64,000 nucleotides of DNA from Rhexocercosporidium sp. MPI-PUGE-AT-0058 (Eukaryota > Ascomycota > Leotiomycetes > Helotiales): positions 620,001-684,000 of the forward strand of contig JAGTJL010000006.1 in assembly GCA_020746875.1 (NCBI GenBank), given 5' to 3'. The notes below the pieces were generated by a model. The model did not search any database, was not told where the DNA came from, and was given only the letters and a program-made list of their open reading frames with translations. The first letter of the stretch is position 1, and each line of letters begins with the position of its first letter. Shown in pieces: positions 33,025 to 44,850 of the stretch. Position numbers and translations under genes: made by a program.

Positions 33025-36000
33025 TTAGGAGGATACTGTCCTGCGCTCAATGAGTCCACTTGGATGTGTGACCACCACAAATGTGCCCATACTATCCACT
33101 ACGATTGCAACCCCATGGGTGTTGACGTTGAAACCCTCGCGTAGCTTTTGCGAACTCGCAGGGGTGGAGTTCTGGACGTCTGGAACTAGTTGGAGGTTGA
33201 TGAGGTGGGGGCTCGCGCTGTGCTGAACGAGAACAACGCCCTCGGCTTGAGACTCTACACCCTCATAGCTTGCCCCAGCGACGATGTTTTCTATGGGCGA
33301 CAGCAGTTGGATAACTTGACTCTGAGTGGGATCTTTACCCACGACATAAATTCGGTTCGGAATTTCGAAAGCTACGAAGTACCGGGAGAGTGGAAATATA
33401 AGACCAGGTTTGCCACTGCCAACTCGCTCGGCCTGTGAATGATCAGTCTCATCTCGTGTTATGAACTACGCTTGGGCATCTTACCGGTAGTCTTGATGTT
33501 GCGGTATTCATAATGCGAAGTGATGTAGATGCGTTCCATATATACCATCGATTTTCTTGCTGATTGGCTCGGCCAAGTGTCCAAGCAAATATGTACTGAC
33601 CATCGCTACTGAAGCATGCTCGGAATAGCTGTCCTTCAGTAGGCAATGTATGAAGACTATTCAGACTCTTTTAGCAAAGTATCCTGAACCATGGCGAGTC
33701 GAGAAGGTCCACATACCCTAGCGACGACGAGTAGTAACATAATCCCGCATCCAGTGCAAAGAGCGTATCTCCTTGCCCATTCACACTCACATCGAGAACA
33801 TGTCTAGCTATTCCATTGATCGAATCTGAAGCTGAGAGGGCACTCATAGTTACTGTAAATGGAGACTCGTTCCAAATCTCGAGGTTTCTGCCATTCACAA
33901 ACCTGGAGTGGCAAAGATAGCGGGAAAACTGCGAAATCGATGTTTGTAAGCATGGCGTGACAGTAATTAAGAATGAATGGGGAAGGCTAACTCTGCAATC
34001 CGCCTTGTTAAGAAGATTTCTTGCTCTCAAAACAAGGTGGCTACCACACAAGCCCATCAAATCCCATTCAAACCCTGGAGGGCATTGCGGTCCTAGGTAA
34101 ACATTCGTGGCCCGGTCTGGAGATTTGGGCGGACGTCGTGAAACCCAGGTATTCTGGATGCTAAAGTTGTGCACGTGGACTGCCGTCTTCGAAATATAGC
34201 CAACCCGTGCGCTGTGCCCGCAAGCCACACTTTTTGTTATCTTGGGCGGCACTGCAATATAAGTGAAAGTCATATCGGAACCAAGCGAGGAGCCGTGGCC
34301 CATGCTCGAACTCTCGTCGGAGCGGCTCGTTCTCTCGGTCGAACTATGATATGGGGTAGCAGGGGGTGATATGACATGAGAGCTGAAAGTATCGGTTCGA
34401 AGAACGATACTGGGGTTCCTGGATGGACCAGCCTGTGCCTGTGATGAATACTGAGCCCTGAATAGGGAGTGCTGATTCTGATCGAATGCACTAAGATTGA
34501 AACTTGGTTCACGGTTAGGGAAATGGGATCTGGGAGGAATGGACCTGGGAGACTGGGGCAGTGGCGGCGGGTCAACATAGCTGACGCTTTGATCCCCACC
34601 ACTTGTTCCAGAGATCCTCAAACCTGTGACGGCTATTGGTGCTTCGGGCTCAATCCATGCGCACTTTCTCTGTAAGTATGTCTCTTCGGAGCAGATGACA
34701 TCTAGCTCATCTTGACACGCTAATGCTTTCATACGATTACCGGGCCTGTCCACGAGGATGTTGAAAACAAGATCAAGAGTCCTTCCAATCCACTTGTCCT
34801 CTGGCGATTCTGTTCTGAGGTTCTGCAAACATCTAACAACACTCGGCTTAACGACTGCTCTTCCATTTTCCATAGTATAGAAGTAGTCGTCTGTATAGCC
34901 GTCGTCGGATGGATTCGAGTTGTACCTGGACCGTGCAAGAGCAGAAACTTGCCGTGGCCCCCCAAGGGCAAACGAAATAACCACAGCGAGTAAACATCCG
35001 AATGACCACATGTCACTTTCTCTGCCCACTACCCTGTCTTTGCTTGGCTGGACTTCAGGAGCCTGGAACGGTCCGGGGTTTCTCTGAGCTTTGGTAAGTG
35101 AGAAATGTGCAAGGAAGTCCCCAGGCGCTAGTGCGTTTGTTTCCTCATGCGGTTCCTTGATCCTTGCAGTGCCGAAATCATGAACGAACCATTGACCGAC
35201 TGGCATTCGGTTGGTATCTCGATTCCATTTGACAAGAATATTTTCAGGTTTGAAGTCCAGATGGGCGCAAGCGATCCTCCGTTCTCTCAACCGAAGCCCG
35301 TAGTGCAAGAAATGGAGTGCTCCAGCTAGGAAGGAAGCTTCTTTTAGCAAGTCCCGCGGAGTAAATCGTTGCTGGTGTACCTGGAATGCCTCGTATTTTC
35401 CAGCAAAGAATTCGTGAAGATTAAGATCAGCGACCGGCGAGATAATGACAAAGTCGGGCCCGTGTGTAAAGCTTGTATGACTATGCATGATACTTTCGTT
35501 GTGCCCCAGGCATTGCTTGAAAGCTCTCAAGGCACCCTGTTCAGCAAGAAAATTCCTTGAGTTTGGTCCACTTGTGTCTCGTTTTATGCGTTTTCTTGCG
35601 ACCCACAGCTTCTACAACCAGTTAATATGATGTCTCTACATGTGATGGCACGACCGAACAAACCTCAGTACTCAGGTGACCGTGTTTATACCTGAAGTGC
35701 TTCGCTGCAACCAACTCTTTCGTGACGATTCCTGTTGCACCCACTCCGATTTCTTTTGAATTCAAGAAGGGCATACGGTATAGTGGTCCATATTCAGCAG
35801 AGTTGTTTGAATATTGGCTCTCCTCCTCCAGAATTACAGGAATGAAGATGTATTGTCGACTGAGAAACTCGCGGCGATGCTCATGATTTTGAAGAAATTG
35901 AAAGTCAGAACCAAGTGGAAGGCTCCTATCCGTTCGGTCAGGTAGCCCATTCGCATCGGTGTGATCCAGGAATATCCTTTTGAAGTCATCCCAATCCTCG

Positions 36001-36263
36001 TAATGGATCCAGACGAGAATTGACAGAATCTTTCTAAACTCATCCCGCACCCTGAGTTGCAACTCTGGATTCTCCCAATTCAAGCCTTTCGATAATATCT
36101 GAATCTGTTCCAATGTCCATATGTCGTAGATGTCGTCCTCGCAGATGAATTCTAAGCCATCCTCGTCCCCTCTTTTCAAAACAAATTCCAATCTGCGTCG
36201 TATATCGCGCACTAGCTCCTGCCTAGCTTTCTTGTCCTGGCGAAAAATGCGATGCAAAGGCAT
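33025..36263 (-). CDS. Protein-kinase-like protein with WD/beta-propeller-like C-terminus
   Basis: Four exons (36263-35664, 35611-33717, 33656-33485, 33432-33025), 1024 aa; introns are GT-AG and in phase, and the 63-nt segment at about 33930-33993 might be a further intron. Residues 1-170 are a helical region (IRRRLEFVLKRGD, QIQILSKGLNWENP). The kinase fold follows: glycine loop EIGVGATGIV (about 172-180), Lys in VAAKHFRYK, catalytic loop ACAHLDFKPENILV, VHDFGTARI and APEVQPSK. The HRD motif reads HLD and DFG is kept. The later part, rich in Ser/Pro, ends with beta-rich segments such as FRACFSSDGQYIFAW and RWYIWNASTSLRI, like WD-type blades. The target is unknown. It may be an active kinase. 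Confidence 0.82.
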
Positions 36264-37324
36264 GCTTCGTAGGCTATTGCAAGCGGAATTGGTGGGGAGG
36301 AGAGAGTAGACAAGTGCTACGATTTGTGCGCCTGATCATTCATGGAGTCCTCGAGTACTCGTATTCGTTGATTGACATAGTCGACGCAGAGTGTATCGAT
36401 CACTGGGTCGATCTTCGTAGGTTCGAATACGTCAATAACGTGAGGTAGGTTGTTCGACGATGCTCGTCTCTTTTCGGAGTGTCTGGTTGAGGGCGAGGAG
36501 TGCCAGAACCCGAGCCTCCTCAGCAGGCAAGGCTGAGCTGGGAGGGTTAAGTTACTTGTAACAGAGCGGCGCAGAACATCAGATTTGCTCCTTTTGAAAC
36601 GTGGATGGACTGATGGAGCTCTTGAGAAGTGACGTCTCGAGGTGAAGTATCAGGCTGCCGCGCAGATTGACTGATACGTTGAGGTGGGTAGGAAGGCTGA
36701 GAGGCATACACCACACACCACACACACACCACCACAATGCCGCAGCGGGGATCTCCGCAGATGCACATTCGTGCCACCTCATTGGATTGAGAAGCCATAT
36801 CCTAGATGTTAACGACACGATCAAGGCAATGAAGCACAAATAATATTAATCAAGCTGCACTCACTACATGGAAGGCAGGCGTTTCGCTCCCAGATTCTCC
36901 ACGATTACTCTGACTCCAGCAAACTAGATCCAGAAAGTTGGGAATATCAGACGAAGGATCAGGGGTAAACTGGGCTAGACAGGGGCTGAGGAATCCTCTG
37001 ACAACTACCCCACGCTTCGCGGGGTTTGTTACAAGGTCTTCTCTGCATTGAGTTCGATTATGTACTGTACATCTACGACAGCGAGCCCGACCTGCCCCAG
37101 TCTCTATCTATTCTACTCAAGAATCACCTATTGCTGGTGCTGGTGATACGCATCCAGATGCTCAGCCACAACTTAGAAACCTTGCACTACCTCCCACGCG
37201 ACCTCGAAGTCTTTCCTATCTCTTTCATTCTATCACAAATAGTCTTTCCTCAGCCTCGAGTCTCTCACGTTAAATCTCCAAAGCGCCAATCTATGCACCT
37301 CCAAGTCTACCCGTACAGTACACT
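36264..37324. other. Intergenic upstream of kinase gene
   Basis: About 1.06 kb. A CA-rich microsatellite at 36707-36735 is listed separately. An 83-codon minus frame (36547-36798) overlaps that repeat and reads as low-complexity Cys/Val; I do not call it. The far end is the 3' flank of the small membrane gene. Confidence 0.4.
36707..36735. repeat. CA-rich microsatellite
   Basis: Irregular run of acacc/acacac units, about 29 bp, in the promoter-side region of the kinase gene. Confidence 0.6.
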
Positions 37325-37660
37325 CTACTTCTTCAGAGCCTTAATCGCTTCTTTGAGTTCCGACATGTCGCTCATCCTTGCGATCTTGAGTTCCTGTATC
37401 AAACTCAAGTGCTCTTTCTTCAGAGTCGCGAAGTCGTCGTCGAGCTGCTGATGCCAAGGATACAGCACGAAGACTTGGAAAGCGAGTGCTGAGGTGGCGA
37501 TGAAGAAGTTTGTGATGGAGAAACGGCGTGCGATCGGCTGAGCAAAAGAATCAGCAGTTATTGGTGGCAAATGTCTCACAATCACGGATCAAGAGGAACA
37601 GGAAAAGTTTCCGTGATTCCCAGATCACGAGGACTTCTTGAAAGAAATAAAACGTACCAT
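37325..37660 (-). CDS. Small single-pass membrane protein (71 aa), possibly mitochondrial
   Basis: Exon 1 would carry only the start codon (37660-37658), followed by a 120-bp intron with a gtacgt donor and an acceptor at 37538-37539. Exon 2 (37537-37325) then gives PIARRFSITNFFIATSALAF, QVFVLYPWHQQL, and a charged coiled-coil-like tail ending EAIKALKK. The N-terminal Arg-rich amphipathic start plus a single hydrophobic segment (NFFIATSALAFQVFVLY) suggests mitochondrial membrane insertion. I cannot name the family. A longer frame exists upstream (MIVRHLPPITADSF), but it starts at a GTG-like site within the intron. The ATG-only exon fits this size class well and the frame is clean. Confidence 0.6.
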
Positions 37661-38706
37661 GATGATGGCGGTTGCTGGATGTCTAGAATAAAACGGCTTC
37701 GAATAACGGGGACTTGTGTCCTTTTCGTGTGAGGGTTTGCTGCCAAGGCTCAGTCATACGAGCCTTTCTAACTATGGGAGCAACCAACGTACCTGTTCGA
37801 AGATTCCAAAATAAAGGACAGTGAGTCAAGTGTTTACTGAAGTATGTGTTTGGTTGTCTGGTTTTCCTCGCGATATCTCAAGCCAGCACACCATGAAAGA
37901 ATTATATGTATCGACGCATATCTTTTAAGAGCAATGAAAGAAGAACATTTATTTTTTAAAAAATAATGGAGAGGGGTCTGGCTGGCTTTAATCACGTTTG
38001 AGAAAGGTGGATCTCGGGCACGGTCGGAAGGGTAGAATCAGGTGATGTTTGCAGCCTCGGTCCGCTTTGGGACAGGGGTGCTCCAGCGTTCTATTACTTC
38101 GGCAGTGTTCTTTGCAGGATCTAATCTTATCTTGTCTTTCTATCTTATCCTTCTATCTTGTTGTGTTGTCCTTCTTAGGATAGTGTGTGCCTTTGTGTGT
38201 GTTTCATTTGGTTTTGTTTTGGCGATTCGCTCTTTTCTTCATCGCAGTCTGCAACAGGGCGGCAATCAGGAATCGTTTCGGAGCCTTTAATGAAAATTAT
38301 ATTTGTGCAATAATATTGGCACCAATGTAGATTTAGCAACTTCCAGGTTGCAAAGTACTTGCTCTGTGACTTGTTGGCTTGATAGCCCCCGAAAATTGGT
38401 TCTTGACAACACAGGTGCAGGTCAGTCGAGAATTATCTCAGCTCTCCCCAGAGAGCACCTCCATATCATTACTAAGTCTTCCGACCCCAGATCCACGGAT
38501 ATCGCCACCTTTCAAAAACGATAGTAGAAATCTCACATTCGTCAGCAAGTAGAGTGCGCAATTCGAACAGGCTATTCAGAGAACAATTCATCTGTAGCCG
38601 AGGATTTTTAGCGAGAAACATTAAACACCAACACCTTCCTTCTGCCAGTCTTATTGAGCCAGGCCAGACACCCTTTGAACCAGTATATATCGGCCACCCA
38701 ATCACT
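37661..38706. other. Non-coding region between small membrane gene and NLR-like gene
   Basis: About 1.05 kb. An 82-codon plus-strand frame (38042-38290) is T-rich, leucine/cysteine-rich and motif-free, so I do not call it. A dense T/A-rich patch (ttattttttaaaaaataatgg) occurs near 37950. Confidence 0.4.
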
Positions 38707-41700
38707 TTAACCTCTCTTGAGTCCCAGAAATCCCAGTATCGATACTGAAGTCGTCGAGCGTCCGATGAATTGCAGCGAGCTTGGGTCAAACTCAGGTTTC
38801 TCCCAAGGATATTCCCGGTACGCTTCCCGTGCCTTGACCATTTGCGGCGTTGCATACACTGCACACTGCTTCACTAATTCATTGATCATGCCAGCTTGGA
38901 ACTGTCCATCTAAGGTTCTGCTGCAGCAAAGTAATTCCAAGTAGAACTCCAGTTGTGTTTTACTTCTGGGCAAAGTTTCGGCCATCTTTCTGACCAAAAT
39001 CCTGCACAATTTTAGCCTTTCGATGGGGAAGCTATCCATTATACTGAGGAAAAGAAGGAGCGTTTGGCCTTTCTCATTCTTATCCAATGAGAGGATTGTT
39101 GAATTTGGGTTCGCACCAGCTTGTATCAAATAATCGAATGCTTGGATCATGTACATCAATCTCTTATCGTCAGTAGGACTATCAGAGAGGTGTGTTATGC
39201 TCTCTATCGCGGTCTTGCTCCAATACTTTTCTTTGAATACTTGGTGTATGTCTGCGCCTTGTGCTATCAGGTCAAGCACAAGCTGTGGGTGACAGGCATT
39301 TGCCCCATAGGCCGCATAGTGAAGAAGTGGGCGCCCAGTCTTCTCGTTCACGAGACCCGGATTCTGGTTCAGAGTTTCTGCCACGTAATAACGCATGGAG
39401 TGGCACACTGCAAAACTCAAAAAATTTGACTTCCACGACGATGGCTGCTCCACAAACGAACTGGATATTGATCTACCCGGGAACGCATCGCAATTGCCCT
39501 CGGGCCATGAGTCTTTGACCGGACTCAACCTTGTCAACTTCTCATCCAGCGAGTGCAAAAGTTTGGTTTTCGATGATGGCGTTTTCCTGTCCAGTAAGTT
39601 GATGGACGATATTTTCTGATCCAAATTTCTCTCTAACCATGGGGCATGGGCCAGAACTTCTTGCTCAGGTTTATAAGGAAGGAAACATAAGAGTCTGTCT
39701 CGGACAGATTCAGGCAGCTCAAGCCAAGTAAGACAATACTGAAGGAGCATTTCATTCCCGTTCCACGGGTCTTGGGCATTCCCGCGAATCTCATCGGGAA
39801 ATATATTCCCAAGAGTCGAAGACTCCAGTAGGTACTCCTTGGCGGTCTGATGCAGAAATTGGACGGTTCGGAGCACTTTGCTGCGTGGCTTCACCTTCGT
39901 TTTTTCTTCGTGGTGATCTGCGGGGAATCCTTCCTTGTATCGTCTTCTCTGAAGCCTTTTCAGCCCTCTTTGAACAGCCGAGATTGTAGAAACCTGGCGG
40001 ACGTGGCTCTTGGGGGTAGGTAGCCTGTATTGGAAATCGATCAAGCTGTGGGCACCAACCTCATCGGTAGACATCATACTATTGTTTTCTGAGGCTTCGG
40101 ATTCACCTGGCACATCTATAGCCTCATTCCACAAGTCTCCTGCCGTCACTTGTACTTCCAAAAGGCCCATGCAACGATCACGAAGGAGTCGATTGAGGCT
40201 CTTGTGCAGTAGTCGCTCGCCCTCCATGCTGCCTTCTAGACCGTCCAAAAACTCTCTCAAAAGTTTCAAAGGAAGCCCATCATTGCTACTGAAGTGGTGT
40301 CTTGACGCTCGCTGCCCCTCTATGAAGGTACTCATGATAATTAACTCAAGGAGAGACAAATTTCTCTGCGACCTTAAAACAAGTTCCATCATGATGTACG
40401 ACTCCAATCGATTCTCTGGCGCAATGCGCTTCAAGATGTACTCGTAGAGTTCATGCAAGTCCGGGGGAAATTCGAACAACTTGCGTGCCATGTATGCTAA
40501 GAATCGATTTTTAGACCATTCGTGTACGAGCTCCTCAACGACCAGTCGGACCCACAGGAAAACACCACGAGCTAAATCGGCAATAGCTACCATCAGGTCC
40601 TCCTTAGTCGATATTTCAGGTCTTAGATCTCCCGTAGTTGAAAGTGCTGAGAGACCAGATGAGGCATTGGAAACTCGTGACAGATTGTGTTCCGGTCGCA
40701 AGTAAGTGCTTTGTGGCTCAACTTTCATGACTCTCCCCAGCTTGCCGTATATGTACTTGTCGATGTCTTGTCTAGTGAAGTTTTCCATTTTAAAGCCTTT
40801 CCCCTCGCCCAACTCGTCTTTGAAAACATTTTGCGGTCGGCTGGATACGATCATTTTCAATCGTACGGTGGAAGCTGTGTTGCTAACCAAGTCTTGGAAA
40901 AAGTTCACCATTGACTTGTGTCCATCGTTCCCTAGGGTAACTTCATGCTCGTCGAGTGCGTCTACCAGAGCACAAATGTTCAAAGTCCGCGCAGATTGTG
41001 TCGTTATAGCTTTTAAAGCATCCTTAAGCCCTGATGTGGTCCATCGGACTACGGTATCCGCAGATGTGTCTGATTGTCTTTCGGCAGTAGCTGACTCCTT
41101 GGTCTCATCGTGATCTACTACCTGCTCAGTCGACGAGTATGGCAAGATGATTGATGCGAGATCTGGATGCTCCTGTAATATCTGATGGAGTAGTTTGCTA
41201 AGGACGCCGTCCAAGGACTTTTGGATGGAAATGCCTCGATCGTGAAAGAAGGCGGAAATGATAAGCCACCTGGCCGATGAACCTTTTGCAGAAGTGTAGA
41301 TAGGCAGCTTCTCTCCTGTTCTCGGATTTCTCCAAATATTCTTCATAGCAGTTGATTTTCCAGAACCGGCTTTTCCGCGGATCCAGAAAATCCCCGTTCC
41401 AGATCCAAGCCACTCTACGAGACCTGGACCGTTGGGCGTCTCGTCCCATAACCACTCTTGTGTCCCAATGCGCTGCCTTCCTCGGCTACTTGCCGATTCA
41501 CACTGCCAGTCGTACGAGTAATGTGGATCAATTTGTTGTTGACGCAAATCCATTTCATGGATATGCAAACTTTGAATGCAAGACTGCAATTGGGTACGCC
41601 TAGCAAGTTCTAAATACACAGCATCAGCCCCGTACCATGTTATTCCCTAAGTCAAATCTCACTGACTGGTCGCCGCCGCCAGAGATCTTATCACCTTCAC

Positions 41701-43283
41701 ATGGCGGTTCAACGCTTCTTTAACCATCGTGTAGCCACTGTCGTCGGGTCCTTCGAAACGACACATTTCGACATGGTTGCCATTGATATGTTCCACGCGT
41801 TCTCTACCATGGCCCAGCCTGGCTGAATCCTCATCTACAATCTGAAGGAAAATTTAGCGTCCAACGCAACCAAGAGAATGCGCATTATTGTTATTCTCAC
41901 TTACCTTTCCACTCAGAGGACCAAACCCGCTATATCCCTTGGACTCAATGAAAGTATCAATTTCAATCTTATTTTCTAAAAGAATGGCTTGGGTTTCTTC
42001 TTGCAGCAAAGTTGGAAGTTGGGCGTTGCGTTTGAGATCCTTGATATTGGAGTCATTTGCGTCCATACCCATGGCCATGACTACGGTTGCTGCGAATTCG
42101 CCAGGCGCCGCATATGCAGATCCCCTGTGCGGCGTGGCGAAGAACATTATCGAAAAAGTGTTTTCTAGTATGCTTCGCTTGTCGACGGCTTCCATTATGG
42201 CTGCTTTTGAACGGCGGAGTGTCTGAGTGCTTAAGTTAGTTAAGAATTCTTATGGACTAAATCCATCCTTTAATTTAGCGTTGCCTATGTATTGAGTCTT
42301 GATCTACCCGTAATGAAAAGAAAGGCTACATGGAGCAGTTGAAATGAGCCTCAGTGGGCCTTTCGCCAGACCACCAGACGCGTGGACAGTGACGAAAGCA
42401 TTTGAATTACCTCTTTCAGGACTAGGCCGCCTAAACTATGAGCAATGAATATGATCTTCCGTTCAGGTGGACAGTTGTTCGTTCGAACACCAACCAGGCG
42501 GTTAAGAAAAGCATTTCCGTGGGCCGTGATGCCATCTTTATTTGCAGCTCCCCCGAAGAAATTGCTCACATGCGAGTCGTACCCGAAAGTCAGGATCCGG
42601 CAATCCGGAAAGTCCTCAGGCAGTAGTTCTTGAGGCCAAAAGTAGCCGTCCTCTCCTTGCGCTGTCACGTCAATCACGGAGGAATTTGCCGAGGAATCGG
42701 AGGTCGTTGGCGCTAATTGTTTGTCTTTTGCGAACTTGTGCTTCATTTTCTGCACCAGACTCTTCTTCTTCTTCTTAGCTACCTTCGCATCGCTAGTGGC
42801 GCTTGTCTTGGAAGTCCACGTGCCGCGAGGATGTCCTTGGATCCCGTGGATGAAAACGATACTGATGTGCCTTTGTTAGACTTGAACTGTTGAACTTTCA
42901 AACATTTGTCGCGTTGAGACTTACTCGGCAACGGGGTCTGACCCGCCATCATGAAGGACCGTTATCCCCAGCTCACTCACTTTAGGAAATTTGCGGGTGC
43001 GATACGGCGCAGTTATATCATGGCAGGAATTATCAACAATGGGCTCTTAGCAGAGTGCGTGTTGTCAATCAAATGGTAGGGATTTGGAAATTTACGCACG
43101 TGGTGGGTCCGTCCCTAACGATGAGTCTGCAATAGCCTGCGAACTCTCAGGTTGCTGTTCTAGTGCTGGAGTTGCGGTGACTGACGGCAGATCTTGTCTC
43201 TCATCCAGATTGGCTGTGATCGTACGATCGAGTTGTACGGAGGGATCTCTCGCAGATGATCCATCGGTAATTTCGCGTTCCAT
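38707..43283 (-). CDS. NLR-like protein: alpha/beta-hydrolase, NACHT and ankyrin domains
   Basis: Six exons (43283-43100, 43045-42925, 42861-42411, 42222-41905, 41841-41695, 41646-38707), all GT-AG with consistent phase, give 1386 aa. After a Ser/Asp-rich leader, an alpha/beta-hydrolase domain starts at DIVFIHGIQGHPRGTW. Its nucleophile elbow is IAHSLGGLVLKE (Ser about 244), and FFATPHRGS follows. The NACHT domain has the P-loop GKAGSGKST (about 498-506) and Walker B ICALVDALDE. After SSRPQN and a helical region (VQFLHQTAKEYLL), the C-terminus holds ankyrin-like repeats (GRPLLHYAAYGAN, LDLIAQGADIHQVF, LIQAGANPNST). This is the layout of fungal NLR-like proteins, of which some control non-self recognition and cell death. 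The start is an ATG chosen from the first exon that splices in frame. Confidence 0.88.
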
Positions 43284-44076
43284 TTTGAATCTCGTGTTTG
43301 ATTCAAATGAAAATCAGAATGAACGCAAACATGATCGTGTGCTGCAATAAGGACAATTGTTGGGGGAAATCAGCCTCATAGCCTGGTCACATCCGATTGA
43401 GCAACTGAGGGCAGACCTGCTGGCTCGACCCTTCTTTTGCTATTAGTGCAAGCCACTCGGGCGTTCGATAAAGTCGAAGTCAATAATCAATAATCATTCG
43501 GCTGGCAAACTGAGCTAAGAAAAGAAAAGGCAAGTCCTTCCAATCAACCGAAGCGGATAAGTTAACACTCAAAATGGCCGCACCTAGACCATCAGATGAG
43601 ATGGGAACTAATGGAGCATATCGCTTCTTTCGAAGCTGCTGGGAGGCTGGGAGAATATCGCTCTCGCTGCCGCTGCGGCTGGCTGAACTTCAAAGCCATG
43701 GCCCCACCGTGTATCGATGACTGATCGATCGTCCCGAGCTTGATTGGGGGCCGTGACTAACAACGCAAGGCGTAAATAGACTTCTGGGAGAGCATGAGCC
43801 AAAAAGAAAGTACATGGTTTCTCAGGAAACATCTGTTGACAGTACCAAGCCTAGCCCACTCAGCTAGACGGATAACGTTGACAAAAATTGACGAGACATT
43901 AACGAACATTGGAAGAAACGAAAGGCTTTCTCGAATTTGTATGCCAGTCTTTTTATTCCAGACGAGCAACGCTCGTCTGTACCTTCAACACACCTTGAGA
44001 AGGACAAACTCCAATGTCTGTGTGATGCAACAGCCAACAGAGACGAAGCGTCTTTTCTGCATTATCAAGCACCAGA
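43284..44076. other. Intergenic upstream of NLR-like gene
   Basis: About 790 bp, head-to-tail with the secreted ABM-like gene. No gene recognised; frames on both strands lack motifs. The last 280 bp are the 3' flank of the ABM-like gene. Confidence 0.35.
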
Positions 44077-44850
44077 CTATCGTTCCGGCTTGTATAAAAA
44101 CCCTCCCTCCATTTTCAAAAATGAGAATTCGGTCATATTCCCTGACGCCTTTGCGATTTTCTCGCTCTCCACATACGGCTTACTCGTCAAATGCGTATCT
44201 AGCCAATACTCCTTACTCGTACACGCATCAATAGTAAACAATCTCTTCGGCTCAGCAGGATCCGTGTAGACACCCGACAACAAGGTACCGGTCTCGTTCC
44301 TGGACTCCAAGACGACGTTCCTCCAGGCGGGGAGAGCCAGGGCGCGCTTTCCATCTTGATAGTTCATTTGACGGACCACGACGTAGGGATTTTTAGCTGT
44401 TGCGAGCTCGGGGCGCATGGATACCATGTCTAGATTTGAGTCGAGACTGTAGAATTCGGGGGCCGGGAGTAGATGTTGGCGGAGTTGATCCAGTTGAACA
44501 TTTCTACGACGGGTTTGCTTGAGAGGTGTGCGTCGAATGCTGCTTGATTTGTGTACCTGTCATCTGTCGTGAGTGCCCTGATTCAAAGCGATGCTTCTGA
44601 GTCTGGCTTACTCTTCGATAGAGTACAGTAAATTGTCGTTGGGTTCCTCGCTGGGCACGAAGAGACCGAATTTGAGCACGCCCGTTTCGTTCGCGAAGGC
44701 GTTTTGCGAAACTCCCGTCATCAGCCCGAGCAACTTAAGGATCGGTGTGAGCATACACTCTGTTCAAGCTTAGGGATTGAAATTTTTGCTAACCTTGTCT
44801 CTAGTTGCTGAGTCTACACATAGTAGACTGGCGAATATGAGAAGCTTCAT
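44077..44850 (-). pseudogene. Secreted protein with ABM-like ferredoxin folds, one frameshift
   Basis: Exon 1 (44850-44794) encodes a signal-peptide-like start, MKLLIFASLLCVDSATRDK. Exon 2 (44757-44612) reads TPILKLLGLMTGVSQNAF, NETGVLKFGLFVPSEEP and SIEE, and exon 3 (44556-44077) continues YTNQAAFDAHLSSKPVVEMF and NWINSANIYSRPP. At a run of five G (44458-44462; five C in the coding sense) the homologous frame is lost by one base. The following frame reads EFYSLDSNLDMVSMRP, a second similar unit with SKEYWLDTHLTSKPYVE and a stop at 44077. The pattern resembles two antibiotic-biosynthesis-monooxygenase (ABM) alpha+beta folds. A single homopolymer contraction could be a real mutation or an assembly error. 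The first intron (36 bp) is unusually short. Confidence 0.6.

Noticed and set aside
36547..36839. Minus-strand frames of 83-86 codons
   Set aside because: They read through the CA-rich microsatellite and have no motif; low-complexity artefacts.
38042..38290. 82-codon plus-strand frame
   Set aside because: T-rich sequence giving Leu/Cys/Val runs, no start context, no motif.
43797..44269. Plus-strand frames opposite the secreted ABM-like gene
   Set aside because: They are antisense shadows without motifs.
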